A DNA stretch of 64,000 nt from the NCBI RefSeq assembly GCF_000687815.1, contig NZ_JHXU01000001.1, forward strand, positions 56,308-120,307. The letters run 5' to 3'. Positions 33,759 to 47,269 of this stretch are shown here, in pieces (within the stretch, counting starts at the first letter, position 1; every line of letters begins with the position of its first letter). This DNA comes from Mycoplasma elephantis ATCC 51980 (GTDB lineage: Bacteria > Bacillota_I > Bacilli_A > Mycoplasmatales > Metamycoplasmataceae). A model generated the notes under the pieces. That model was not told where the DNA came from, ran no database searches, and worked only from the letters and a program-made list of their open reading frames with translations. A program made the position numbers and the translations under genes.

Positions 33759-35496
33759 TTTTATTCATCTCCTTATATTGTTTTCATCTATTTAGGATTA
33801 TTTTTGGTGGTGTATAAATAGGAGCTCTTTCATCAAGTAAAGCCGATTTAACTCTATGTGTATCTGATAAATAAACAAATTTTGCTTCTTCTTCAAAATC
33901 AATTCCTAAAGCATAATTATTTCTTACCGCAAATGCTTCACCTTTAATATCATTTAAACTAGAAGGAACGCTACCTTTAATTGTTGATAAACGCTCTCCT
34001 TTATTTAAGTCTGGCATCGACATTATTAAACCTCATGTATATGGATGTTGAGGATTAAATAAAATTTCAGTGTTTGTACCTTCTTCTATAATTTGACCCG
34101 CGTACATTATTGATATATAGTCACTAATTGAAGCAACAACACCAAGATCGTGAGTGATGAAAATGATTGTCATTTTTAATTTTTCTTGTAATTCTCTAAT
34201 AATATCCAAAACAAGAGCTTGTACAGTTGGGTCCAATGCTGTAGTTGGTTCATCCAAAACAATAATTTTGGGTTGCAAGGCAATAATTGATGCGATAACA
34301 ACACGTTGTATCATACCCCCTGATAATTCATGAGGATATAAATCAATAATTTTTTCAGCATTATTGATTTTTGTCATTTTTAAGTATTCTATAGCTTTTT
34401 GTTTTGCCTCTTTTTCATTTTTAACTAATTTATTAATAAGCATACCTTCCATGATTTGGTACCCAATTTTCATGGTTGGATTAAGTGTTGACATAGGGTT
34501 TTGAAATACCGCACTAACAACTGTTCCTCTATATTTAGATTTTTCTCATTGTTTAAAAGTAAAATCTTGAACTTCATGATTATAAAGTTTAACAGTTCCA
34601 TTACTAATACGAGCATTGTCTCCGGTCAAACCATAAAGCAAACTTGTAAGAACAGATTTTCCGCTACCAGATTCACCAATTACGGCGTGAACTTTTCCTT
34701 CATAAAAATCAATCGATGTATTTCTAATAACAATATTTTTTTGTCCAGGGACAGCAGGGTTTAAAAAATACAAATCAAGATCTTTTATGTCAGCAGCTAT
34801 TTTAAGTGTTTCATTATTTATTGTTTTATACTGAACATCTTGTTCGAAAAATTCAAAATCAAATTTTTTTGTTTTAACAAATTTTTCAACTCATTTAAAA
34901 TTTTTGTAATTATCTTCAATAAATTTAATTATTTCTTTACGAACACGATGCATCTCGCATGTGTTAAGTTCGGTTTGATATAAATTTGCAAGTATTCTAA
35001 TATAATTGTTTTCATCAACGTTTAAATCAAACTCTCTCTTTTTAGGTTTTTCTAAATTAATATCTTTTAAACTCTTTAAATCATTTTCATTATGATCGTT
35101 TCAATCAATTAATTTTTTTATCTCATCAAGTTTTTTTTGTTTATCATCGATTAAATCTTGCTGTAGCATTTTGTAAAAATCTAGATAATGTTTATCAATA
35201 ATTTCTTTAGATTTATCTAATCTAGTTAAACAACTTTTTAATAAATGTTTATATTTAATTGATGTTTGTTTATAATTCGCTAAGATAACTTGTGCATTTA
35301 TAATATCATCTTTATTTTTGGTTAAACCCATTGATTTAAATATTCAAAACTCAACTTTTTTAGCCTTTAAAATATACTTAGTAAATTTTAGTTTTTCCTT
35401 GTTGTATATTTTTATTTTATTTACAATAAATTTTTCCAATTGAGCATAGTTTAGTTTTTTCTTGATATTAAGTCGTTCGTGAAATTTTTGTATCAT
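33751..35496 (-). CDS. oppD: Oligopeptide ABC transporter ATP-binding protein OppD (set 1), N-terminally extended
   Basis: A 581-aa protein. The ATPase part begins only near residue 237 (DLDLYFLNPAVPGQKN). It has Walker A GESGSGKS (about 274-281), Q-loop FQNPMSTLNPT, signature LSGGMIQR, Walker B IIVLDEPTTALDPT, H-loop ITHDL and the C-terminal oligopeptide-transporter segment NPQHPYTWGLIMSMP. The first 235 residues are a Lys-rich, largely helical extension with no recognised domain, starting MIQKFHERLNIKKKLN. Ordinary OppD proteins are about 330-420 aa. The start has AGGAAAAT before it and lies right after oppC. Pairs with OppF as the ATPase dimer of the importer. Confidence 0.92.
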
Positions 35497-35502
35497 ATTT
35501 TC

Positions 35503-36672
35503 CTATCTTTGTCTTCTTAACGAATCTTGAATTGCGGCACCAATTAATTGAATAGATACTGTTAATATTATTAAAACTGATGCAGGGATTACCAAGTATC
35601 TAAAATTTATTGTAAATATATTTGCGGCATTGTCTAACAAGTTACCAAGTGTAGGCTCATTTGGTATTGATTGTCCTATAAATGCAAGAGAAACTTCTGA
35701 AAAAATTATTCCCGGAATTGTAAAAATTAAGTTTGTAATTAAAATTGGAAGAATTATAGGTATAAAGTTACATGAAATTTTTCATGATGGAGTACCTAAA
35801 ATTTTTGAGGCATGTACTCATTCAAAATTTTTTGCTCGTTTTACTTGTGCTCTAATTTGGTTTGCCAATCCTGTCCATGAAAACAATGAGAGAGCAATAA
35901 CCATAACTAAAAAGCTTGGATTAAAGGCAATAGTTGCAAGTATTAATATTAATATAGTAGGAACGATAGAAATTATTTTGATTATAAAAGTCATTATTTT
36001 ATCAAATCAATTAAATTGTCCCATCAAAATACCAATTATTAGACCCACGGTTACCTCAATTAAGGTTACGCAAGTAGCTAGTGCTAATGAAAAAGCTAAT
36101 CCATGAAAAAGTACAGCAAATATATCTCTACCAATATCATCTGTTCCAAAAATGTGACCATTTTCAAAGAAGTCTAAATATGTTTCACTACCATTTAAAG
36201 CGCGAGGATCTTGAGTAAATGGGGGAACAACTATTGCGGCAATTATTAATACAAGTAATAAAATAACTCCTACTATACCACCAAAGTTTTGTCCAAACCT
36301 ATTTATAAATTCCCTAAAAGGACGTCTAGGATCGCGAATTGTTTGTGTATCTTTAAAATTAAATAAGTCGCCTACAATTTCTCATTTTTTATATTCAAAT
36401 GGTTTGATTAAATGATTAGGAGAAAACCTAGTATTTTTTTTGTATTGAGATACAAGACGATCATTAAATAATTCTCTCTCTCTTTTTTGTTGTAACCAAC
36501 GTTTTAGTTTTTCATTAAAAGATAATTTATATTTTTTGAAATTTTTGATTTGATTTTGTGCATCATAAGTATTTCCAGAAAGTTTTTTGTGAGATAAATA
36601 ATTCATTTCTGATTTTGTATCTAGATATAATTGTCTTAATTTGTTTTGAATTTCTTCTTTGTTTTTTTTCAT
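35503..36672 (-). CDS. oppC: Oligopeptide ABC transporter permease OppC (set 1)
   Basis: A 389-aa membrane protein. A charged cytoplasmic N-terminal region of about 100 residues precedes the first helix (FGGIVGVILLLVLIIAAIVV). The region after it holds HIFGTDDIGRDIFAVLFHG, the conserved GTDxxGRD segment of OppC/DppC proteins. The coupling-helix (EAA) motif is visible as WVHASKILGTPSWKIFHVNF. About six helices in total. Its ATG overlaps the oppB stop (TAATG), and oppD follows 6 nt after its stop. With OppB it forms the membrane channel for peptides. Confidence 0.92.
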
Positions 36673-37739
36673 TATTTACCCCCTCTTCTAACACGTGGAT
36701 CAAGTACTTCATATAATGCATCACGTAATGAATAAGAAAGAATTATTAATACTGAGTACATAATTATCATAAATAACACAACATTATAATCTTTTGATTG
36801 GATAGCATCGATCATAGTTGAACCCGATCCAGATATAAAGTAAACTTTTTCTATAAAAAGTGAACCAAGGAATGAACCAAGAATAACACCTGGGAAGAAT
36901 GTTGCTATAGGGAATAGCGCTGGTTTTAAAGCATGTTTTCAAACAAATCTAGATTTTGTCACCCCTTTTAAGTATGCGAATTTTGCATGCATTGAATTAA
37001 GTTCAGTATTTAATTCAGTTCTTAAATATTTTATATATGTAATTGTTGATGCCATTGAAAGTGCTAAGCCCGGTAAAATATAGGTAATTATATTAGAGGG
37101 GTCAAACATTGTTGGCATATTTAATTTTGAACCTAAAAATAATAATAATAAAGCTAAAACAAGTGATGGGATTGAACTAATTATTGATATAAGAACTGTT
37201 GAAAAGTTATCTAAGAATCCTCCTGGGTTTTGACCAATTCAGATTCCTAAAGGTATCCCAATTAGTAATGTTAATATAACTGAGAAAATACCAATTAAAA
37301 ATGATTTTCAGAATTTAATTCAAATAAATTCATTTATTTCAACTGAAGGAAACATAACTAAACTAATACCAAAGTCTAGTCGTACAATTCCAATTAAATA
37401 TCTTAGGTATCTTTGAAATAACGGCAAATCTAGTCCATATCTATGTTCAATAGCTTTTTTTGATGCTTCGCTAAGCCCTGTAGTTAATCCACTAGATCCT
37501 GGGACTGAATTAATAAGGAAGAAAGTGATTGTTATAACTATTCAAGAAATAATCAAGAATTCAGCAACCATTTTTAATGATTTTTTAAATATTGTGGTAC
37601 CAGGATTTTGTCTAACCTTAGTAACAAAACTTGTTTTTTTGCTTTGAGTATTGTTGTAAATTACCAAATTTGTAACTTTCTGATTTTTATTAAGAGAACG
37701 ATATGTATTATCTTTTTTGTTTGTATTTTTATCTTGCAT
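36672..37739 (-). CDS. oppB: Oligopeptide ABC transporter permease OppB (set 1)
   Basis: A 355-aa membrane protein of the binding-protein-dependent permease family. A polar N terminus of about 55 residues (MQDKNTNKKDNTYRSLNKNQ) precedes the first helix (MVAEFLIISWIVITITFFLI), which is followed by the family's NSVPGSSG-type loop. The EAA coupling motif reads FAYLKGVTKSRFVWKHALKPA. The C terminus ends in SLRDALYEVLDPRVRRGG, the normal OppB ending. The start follows an AAAGGAAAAA site. It lies 11 nt after oppA and overlaps oppC by one base. Confidence 0.93.
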
Positions 37740-37750
37740 ATTTTTCCTTT

Positions 37751-40700
37751 TTAACCTTTAATAGTTGTTGGTAAATTTGGTAATGGTGGTTTAGTTACAT
37801 CGTAGGCATATTGTAATGAAAATTTAAATAGACTTTCTACACCCCCGACATGTGAGATTTGTCATTTTGTATCCACTTCCATTAATGGAATAACAGGGTT
37901 AGAGTCACGAAGTATTTTTTCAAACGAAACAATCAATTCAAAAACATCATTTTCATTATTTCAATCTTCACTTCTCTCTTTTTCTGTAAATTGAAATGAA
38001 AAGAATTTGTTTAATCTATTTGTTCTATCTTCTAGAGTTTCGCCTTCATATGTTTTTGCTAAATCTTTTATTTTATTTCAATGTTTTTCACTAATTCTTA
38101 GTCTTAATCTAGCAAAAGTATCATTTTCATTTATCAATAAATATTTGAAAATATTATTAAATTCTTGTTGATTTTGAACGCCAGGAATAAACATTTCAAT
38201 TTTTTTCTTTTCATCTTGAATATTTTTTAAAGTTTGAGTAATCCTATCTTTTATTTGTTCAAGATTACCTGTGCCTTTTATTAATTCTCATTCTTTATGA
38301 CCGTAAAGTGATTGTATAAATTCGTCAGTTATATCATCTTTACTATTAAAATCAAACAATATTTTTTCCATTGGTTTTTCATTATAATAATGACCTTCGT
38401 AGCATTCTTTTTCATAATGTTCATAAATTTTTGAAAATATATTTAATGATTCTTTTGCATCTTCTTCTTCTAAAAAGAATTTGTCTTTTATTCATTTTAG
38501 ATTTGATTTATTTATATTTTCAAAGTTCTCAAAATAGTTATCATAAGTCCATGCACCTGATGGATTTGTTTGAAAACCTAATGTTTTTGATGCTTGTTCA
38601 TTAATTTCATCTTTTTCAAGAAAAGCCCTTATATATCCATCATAATTTGTTCCGAAATAATCAAAATTAAAGTATGTTAAATCGAACTTTCCCTCACTTC
38701 TAAATTGAGTGTAAGTGTTAGGGGGGTATGATTTTAAATTAATTTGTACATAATCACCAAAAGCCTTTTTAATTTGATTTTGTAATGATATTCCGGCTCT
38801 TTCCTTTTCTTTGGAACCATCATAGATATATTTAAGTTGCACTTGTTTTACATCTGGATGATTTTTCTTGAATTGTTCTATATAGAACCTTGCGGTACGA
38901 AAATCAAACATCATATCATCACGTTTTAAGTTTTCAAAAGTATAAGCTTTTGACAAGTGATCAACAAATGAATAATTTTGGATTGGATAATCTTCATGAT
39001 TTTTAGCTTTAACTTTCACATCCTCGAAAAATGATTCAAGCGGTATACCTTTTGTAGTTCTTGAGGTGTTAAAGGCAGTTCAGTTTATAACTGGGAATGA
39101 TGCTTGTCATCCAACAAGATTTAACATATCATTTCTATCTATACTATATGCAATAGCATTTCTTAAGTTAGGATCTCTTAATAAAGGATTTGCTTCTGTG
39201 TTAGGATCTAAATTAAATTGCATTCCTATTGTTCCATATCCTGCTGATTTAACTAAATATTTTTTAAATTCAGGATCTGATCACATTTGTAAATGTAGAG
39301 AACTAGGTAAATCCGCAGCGGATAATTGGCCAGATTTGAACATATTTATTAAGACAATTGGGTTATCGTTAAAATAGATAATGCATTTACGAGGAATTAT
39401 TCTGTCTACATCGTAATATTGTTTATTCTTTTTAAGAACAATATTTCCTTGTGCTCCAAGTTCTAAAGATTCTATTTCAAAAGGTCCTGATGTAATAAAG
39501 TTTTCAAGTTTATTACCAAAATTAAGAATTCCGCCCGCTTTTGTCTCTATAAATCTACGATTAACAGGAACTATTACACCTTTATCCATAATATTTATCA
39601 TGTTATTTAATGTAGGTGGTGCAAACTCATCAAATTCATATCTTAAATCATATTTGTCATAAGCATATGGTTTGTATTGTCCATCAGGGTGTCTTCAATC
39701 TTTTATTTGTCTTGGATCAAAGTTCGGATTTGGTAAAATTTTAACATTTTTAATTATTTTTAATTTGCCATCAATTTCTTTTTGAATAGATATTGTAATA
39801 GGTTGTAAATTACCATCTTTATCTAGTATTTCAACATTACTATTTTCACCTAAACTCAATTGTTTTTCAATAAATTCATTTGAAAAATCTAAATATCTTT
39901 GTCCTGTATAAATACCCAAATTTGATGCGGCATTTTTAATTTTTTCAATATATTTTTTCTCATCTTCATGAGTAAATTTATTGCCTAATTTATCGGTAAT
40001 TACATTTCCGTTATAATCAACTAAATTATTGTTTTTATCCACATCTAGTTGAGGTTCGTAAATAGTATATTCTTTACCACTATAATCTTTAAATTTATTT
40101 TCAAGATTTTGTCTTCACATTTTTAATTCGTTATCAAAATAATAAGTACGACGTCCAAAAGGATTTATAAATGGAGTTTTAAATATCTTTTGATATTCTT
40201 GTTGCGCATCAATGAATTGCTTTGCTCCTTTTATATTAAGTGTTAAAAAAGTAGTTAGATGTTGAGAACCGGTTGATAAATCAAGAATATATTCTGCAGA
40301 ATCACGAAAATCTTGCGCAACAACTTCATCCGAATTACTTCATTTACTACTTCCTTTATTAAGTGCAAATCTAGTTGATAAAACAAGATTTTCTTTATTA
40401 AGAATTGAAGTCATTGATCTTTGTCCATTATCACCAGTAAATAAACTACCAGCGGTAAAAAACGCTGAAATATTGTAATAACTATTTGAAGTTTCAACTT
40501 TCCTTAATCTATTTAAATCCGCTTCACTCGTTAAATATTTATCTAAACTTGATTCATTTGATTCATATCATCTATAACTAAATTCAGGTAAATGAAAACG
40601 TTGTTTTATAGCTTCGCTAACACCAGCTTTTGTTATTCCTTCAACTAATGAAGGAAGAACTTTTCCAACATCTGTATAACGAATATAATTAAGAGATGAA

Positions 40701-40861
40701 AGAGGTAATGTGGCAAGAGAAACATCGTATTTTTTAGCTGCATCTTTTGCGGTTCACGCTATATTATCAGAAGTTAAAGCAGCTACACTTAATGTTGTTA
40801 TAGGGGCCGCTATACCAACACCAACAAATGACAATATAATAATATTTTTTGTTTTAGACAT
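37751..40861 (-). CDS. oppA: Oligopeptide-binding protein OppA (set 1), without lipobox cysteine
   Basis: A 1,036-aa extracellular solute-binding protein family 5 (SBP_bac_5) member of the large mycoplasma type. It captures peptides outside the membrane for OppB/C. The N terminus MSKTKNIIILSFVGVGIAAP is a signal or membrane-anchor helix, but no cysteine follows, so it is probably held by an uncleaved helix. Family segments: SGPFEIESLELGAQGNIVLKK in short runs (ITSGPFEIES; NIVLKKNKQYYD), then LLRDPNLRNAIAYSIDRNDM (the conserved VRxAxxxAIDR region) and FDLTYFNFDYFGTNYDGY. The start has GGAGGGA overlapping the PDxFFG stop. Mycoplasma hominis OppA is also a surface ATPase; I saw no clear evidence for that here. 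Confidence 0.88.
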
Positions 40862-40869
40862 TTTCCCTC

Positions 40870-43800
40870 CTATAAATTAAATTGATCTCTTATTTCTATT
40901 AGAGCAACTTCTTCTTCTTTTCCATCATGCACCGCCAAGACTGTTTTCATTGTTACTGGTGACTGATTGTATGTTTTACCATTTTCGGCAAGAGTTTTTT
41001 TACTTCCAGTTGTTATATTCTTAACGAATTTTTTATCTTTATCAACAAATCTAACTAAGTAATTGTGACCAGGAACTAGAGTAGCATTTTGATAATTTCC
41101 GAATATTGAGTAATCACTTACTCATGATCCATACCCTTCATCTTCTAGTGTGTGTTTTGAATTAGTTTGTGCTTGATTTTTGTAATAAAATAAGTTATTT
41201 GTATTTTTTGTATTAACGTTAATATAGAATTTTTCTCCTGTTTTTACATCTTCAAATTCAAGGTATTTAATTCTATTGATTATTTCTTTTTTATCAAAAC
41301 CTCACATAGCAACAAAGTCATCGCCTTTATTTCTTCAAATACCGGTAATATTTCTATCGCCCACACCTTTTGATTTTAATAAGTATATTCAGAATGCTCT
41401 TGCGCGATCATTAACAAAATTACCATCCAAGTCTTGAATTCTTATTGTTTTATCTATTATTGAATTCCCCTTTTCATCATATAACTCTCAACCTAATTCT
41501 TTTCTTAGTCAACGATCTTTAAAGAAACCATTATTTTGTTTTCTTACCTTGCCAATATAGCTTGGGTTTGCGGATGATAGAGTAAAATCTTCAGTACCAT
41601 ATAATCCAAACGAATTATCTCTTTTAATTTTTGATTCAATAGGTTTTACTAAATCGCTTATTTTTTTATTTTGTAATTCAATTTCTTTTGATAAATCCTC
41701 TAATTCTTTAAATTCTGCTTTTTTTCTAGTGTCATTAAATGAATGTTTGGTTAGTTCTTCATTTCTTTTTTCTATATTTTCAACAATTTTTTTGAACTTA
41801 GTAATAGCTGGTGCATAATCCGAACTTCCCATTTTTTGTACTGGTGATACAGAGGTATTGCCGTCTTTATCTTTAAAACCATAAAATTTAACTGTAGTTA
41901 TTATCGAATTATGTTCATTAATATCTTCTTCTTTTGTTCCTTTTATGCTAAGTCTTACTTTCAATAACATTGTCCCTTCAACATCATCACCACTATTAGG
42001 AACAACATTTAATAATTTGAAATCTAAACCAGTGTTAGTGCTATTAAGCCCTTTAGGGTCCCTATTTGTTCCAAAATATTTAAAGAATACTCCATTATCA
42101 ATAAAACTTTGAATTTCGCTAACAAAAGGTCCTGCCATTAATGAAGCGGTAAGGTGCTTTGTAAAGTTTGCATTTAAGTTTGTCATATGGAAAACATCAT
42201 TAACATTATGTAATAAATCAAGAACTTTTATTAGTTGAGTAGATTTTTCCTCATAATCTTGTTTTTCATTTTTATAAGTTTTATTTTTAACATCTTCTAC
42301 TAAAGAATTGTATTTGTTAATTGATTCTTGTAATGTTTTTTTGGCACTTGAAATTTTATTATCACCATATTTAGCTTGATTTATTTTTTCTTTAATTACA
42401 TCATTACCAATCATGTATGATAATTCGCCTAAAATTTTATTAACTTTATTCATATTTGCTGAATTATCAATAAAATGTTTTGTAATTTGTCCATTTACAA
42501 AGAATTCTAAACCTGTAGAATACTCATTTATTCCTTTGAAGTATTTATTTAAAGTTCTAAAATCTGTTGTACTTGGAGAATAAGTGGTTTGAACAAAGTC
42601 ACGAGTTAAAACTTCAGGAAGATTATATGTATAATCAGTAAATACTTGTCCTAAATCAGTATTGAGTCTTGATGTAAAGAATGTTTTAGCTATTTTATTA
42701 ATTTGATTATCTAAATTAAAACCATATGTAAAGGCGATTTTATTAATAGGGAATCCCATAATTTTTGATCTATTTACAACATAAATATTTCTGTTATAGT
42801 ATGATAAAAATTCAGAATAAAGACGTTCATATTTTCCATCTATAAAAGGAATATCACTTAAACTTAATTGACCAAAATCATTTAATGCAGGATTATTTAT
42901 CATAAAGTTTTTTACTTGTTCCCAAATTTTTTCATAAAGTATTGAAACACTTATTGGAATTCTTTTATCTACTTGATAAGTTTTAAACTCATTATCCGAA
43001 ACTATATTATTACCTTTAAAAAGGTTTATTGAATTATTTTGATTGTATGCTATGTTTAAAAATTGTTTAAATGTTTCTTTTTGTAATTCGATATCATTTT
43101 TTGAATTTTTATTGAAGTTAATTAAATCAACATCTGTGTTAAATGCATAAAAATCAGAATTTATAAATCTGTTCATAGCTATATTTGCTAAAGTTTGTTC
43201 ATTATCATTGTTTTTTAATAATTCCTTTTCTTCATCGGTTCCATTATTTAAAATATGTGATTTAAATTTACCTAAATCAAATTTTGTTTTTACATATTCT
43301 ATATTTCAATTTCTTTCCGAACCATAAACCATTAATGGGTCAATAGACATGAATTCTACTAAATCTGCTATATCCGTAAATTGTAATGTATCATTTTTTA
43401 AATATTTTTCAATTATTGAACTACCAAAAAGTTTTTTTAGTATCGATACATGTTCATTTTTTAAACGAATGTTATTAACTTGCTTGATTCGATTTACAAC
43501 CATTTCCATAAATTCTTGTTTTTTTACAAGGTCGTTAAATGACTCCATACCTTTTAATTTGAATATATTTTTAGAATTTATGAATGGTAAAACCATTTTT
43601 AAATCACTAAATACTTCATCATTTGCATATAGATCAAACATGTTATCTTTATCTCTAAATAAAACATTAAAGATTGATTCAACTCCAAATTCATTTATTC
43701 TTAATGAATATTCGTCTTGATAAATGTAACGATATTTATCTTTCATATTTCCGAAATATTTCTTATAAATAGAGTTATCACTTTTCACAAATCTTAAAAC

Positions 43801-46800
43801 ACCAAATTTATCTTTTTGACCTTCTCATTCATCATCATAAGACTTTGTTGATACATAATCAATAAATAATTTACTTAATTGCGCAGGAAGTGAAACTCCA
43901 TTTTCTTGAACGGGAATATCTTTGTAGTAATCAAGTTTTTTATTATATTTATTTGAATTATTAGAAATACTTGGTGATTTTATTTCTGGATCAAACACAG
44001 GTGTCTGACCATCTCTTGCTGCAACAAAATGGAAATAATTTGGGTTACCAAAATAATTTGCATTATCCGAATCAAAGCGTTCTGCTAATTCAGGAGTAAA
44101 TTGCGCGGTAGCTAGCGCGGGATTTGCTTTAACTTGTTTTATAACGCCATCATAATATGATTTTAATTCGGCGAAAACAGGTCATGATGTTTTTAACTCA
44201 AAAGTAGGCATTTTTAAATCATCATCACCACGATGATCTGAATTTTGTCAACCATTTATATAGTATTTTGTATCCATCATTTCACTAACAGCGTATTCGA
44301 TTTCGCTATTAATATTTTGAATTTCGGCATTGAATAATTCTCCATATAAAGTTATTTCATTCCCTTGAATATCAACACCTTTGAATTCATTGTTTTCTAT
44401 TTTATAAATTGGTTGTCCATTAATATCGTTTATAAGTACTTTAGTGACAATTGTTAATTTTTCATAATTGCCATTTACTTTGATGAAAATGTTTTTTGTT
44501 TCAAAAACACGAGGAACATATTTATTATTTGTTGAATCGAAAATAAATTCAATAGGTTTGTTGGTCCCATCTTTTAATATTTTTTCTAACTGACTTGTTC
44601 CAGAGCTAATAAATTTGTAGTTATATATTACATTTCCATCAGCATCTTCTTCAATTGCGTAATATTTAGCATTTCCAGAAATAGAGGGAGATATAGTTCC
44701 GGAGTCATGATCAAACGAGTTTAGTAAAAATAAATCATAAACTTTAAGACCTCTTAATTTTGCCGCATTTTTAAGACCTTCAATCGTTTGAAGGGCTCTT
44801 CTTTCATTATTATTAAATGCTTCATAATAATCTTTGGCAGAATGCGAATTTTCACTTCCTCATATTTGTTCAATAGTTTCTGGTACTATTTTTAATTTTT
44901 TATTTTCAACGCTTACAGTAGAAAATACAGGATAGTTTCCTGGAACATTATGATTTTGTTTTTTGAAAGCAAGGTTTTTGTTTATTAAATCAAGTTTTGA
45001 ACTTCTTGCTAACAAATATTCGCGAACAGTGTCTTTATCATAGAATGATTGATCTTGAGGACCCATTCTTGTATCAATTCCACCAATTAAAACAGAATAA
45101 TCTTTATTTGATATGTTTTGTATATTTTCTAATGTAGAGTGGTGACCATATTCGTGAGCACCCACATATTTCAAGAAGTTAATGCCAACACCTTCAAAAT
45201 TAGGATCTATTGCTTTTAATAACATGATAAAACTTATACGGTCATTAATAGTTAATTTTGAATATTCTCCATTTTCTAAAGTGAATTTATATGCTCCATT
45301 TTCATCAATTGATTTTTGAACATGAACTCCTGTTCTTTTTTGAATTAGGTATGGATATTCACTTTCAATAATATCTATTAAATCAGAGTAAAGTTCATTA
45401 TACAAATCAAATTCATATACTTTTTTTCCATTGGCATCATTATATTCATTTGCAATAGATAAAAAATTAGGAGAATAAGCAACTTTATAATTTAGTGCCG
45501 TTTTTAAATTTGATAATTGATTTATGGCATTCATTGAATTATCTTCTGCGTGAATTTCAATATTTTCTTTTTCTCCATCTTGTTTTTCTAGGATGATTGA
45601 AAGTGTTTTATTTTTGAGAATTAAATCATCCAAATAAACTTTTTCAATATTTGAATCATCAAAGTTTGAACCAAATGTTTTTTTAGCTTCAGACTTAGTT
45701 TTAAAAAGAGATTTACTTAATTCGAAACGATTAGCATTAGGTTTTTTATATAAATAAAGTTCCCTTCTAAGTTTTTTTGCAATATCTTCATCATCTGAAT
45801 TGTAATATGTAACTATTTTATATAATGCAGGAATATCGGCGTGAGCGAGTGAATTGTAAAGTTTATCAAAATCCGTTAAATAAATTTTGAAGTTAACAAA
45901 ATCTTTAAAAGTATCTACTTTTGAAAGCAAATAGTTATTTATATTTGTGTAGATATTAGAAAAAATAGGGTCATTTCATGAAGGATCTAATTGAATTCTT
46001 TCAGTTGGTTTTCCGGGATGTTTATTTTTTGAAGGATCATCATTATGTTTTTTTAGTAGTTCTTTATATTCTTCACTGTCTGCTTTATAAGGACAATATT
46101 TACCTACCATATTAGCTTCATCAGCATCCGAGTAAATATAGCCTAATGAAAGGTTTCAATTTTGTTTATCATTTTTTTGTTCGTATGCCAAATGCTCATT
46201 TTTCATAAAGTTTGTTCTTACAATTCTAACTTTTTTGATGTTTTGGTCCAAAATTTCAAATTCTGATTTTACTGGAACTTGTTTTCTTGCTTCATTAACA
46301 TCAGCTATACTTAAGCTCATTATCATTTTTTGTTTTTCTAATGTTTTTTTATTAGTTAATTCAACTTCATAAAATGAATAGTTAAGATTTGGGTTTGTCA
46401 TTAAGTTAACTAATTGAATATTTTTGAATTGACCAATAGAATTTTGATAATCAGGTGTTTTATTTATATCGCCAGGATAGTTATAAATAGCGTTTGTTAT
46501 TATAAATTCATCTAATAGATTTTGAACATTTGTGTTGTTCAAACTTTTACCATTAATTTTGGTTAATAATGAATCATTACCGTTTCCTTCTCCAGCTTCT
46601 GTAGAAAATAGTGGTAAAGAACCAAAGAATGAATCAGGCCAAAAAGTTATTTCTTTAGTTTCTTTGTTACGGCAAACATGTCCTCCAAGTGTAATGGTAG
46701 AACCAGTTTTATTAACTCCCTTTGCTATTTTGAATCTTTCCAGAGTTAATACATCAGGACCTCATGCAACATTTTGAATAAATCAATCAACATAATCCAT

Positions 46801-47232
46801 AAAGTCTTGAACTCCAACAGCTTCTATGTATTCGTTAACAAATTCAGTAGGTCCAAGTTGAACTTTTAAAACAGGTGTTTCATTGTTGTAACGCCTTAAG
46901 TATTCGTTAAAAAACTCTTTTTCAGTATATTCTTTATCCTCGTTGTAAAAACAAATTGTATTTTTAGTTATTTTTCCATCAACTTTTTTTTCTTTAACGT
47001 AAGCTAAAGGTTTTTTGTTTTTATCGCAAAAAATACCTTGAGTATTAGATTCATAAACACCATTATTGTATTTAAAATCATTGAAAGCATTTGATTTTGT
47101 GCCTTTATTTATGTTTTTTGGGCGCTTGTCAATTTTTGAATACAAATATGAACCAAGAAAAATAGTTCCTATGGCCGCTAATGTTATTCCAACTGATAAA
47201 AAAGTTTTTCTTTTTAAAGATAATTTTTTCAT
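40870..47232 (-). CDS. Giant PDxFFG surface protein with an HExxH motif
   Basis: A 2,120-aa protein, intact with TGA as Trp, first gene of the opp1 operon. One N-terminal hydrophobic segment (about 12-31, FLSVGITLAAIGTIFLGSYL) suggests an uncleaved anchor with the rest outside; no lipobox. The family motif PDSFFG is at residues 199-204 (ITFWPDSFFGSLPLFS). A zinc-peptidase-like motif HEYGHH lies at 693-698 in YVGAHEYGHHSTLENI. A possible third ligand is Glu in VREYLLARS about 35 residues later. The rest is long, Lys/Asn/Asp-rich and unlike known domains. oppA begins 8 nt downstream. PDxFFG proteins are known by name only; a surface protease that makes peptides for the importer is my inference. 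Confidence 0.85.
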
Positions 47233-47263
47233 GTTTTTCCTTATCTATATATTAAATTTATAT

Positions 47264-47269
47264 ATTATA
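47264..47269 (-). promoter_or_regulatory. -10 box of the PDxFFG-opp1 operon
   Basis: TATAAT on the minus strand, 31 nt before the PDxFFG ATG. It would drive the whole 20.8-kb operon to 26402. No convincing -35 box; a TGACAT lies upstream at poor spacing. Confidence 0.4.

Noticed and set aside
40870..47232. Apparent break-up of many genes into short frames (for example the PDxFFG, oppA1 and lipoprotein genes)
   Set aside because: All internal stops are TGA, read as Trp in mycoplasmas. I followed the frames of these genes and found no TAA or TAG inside.
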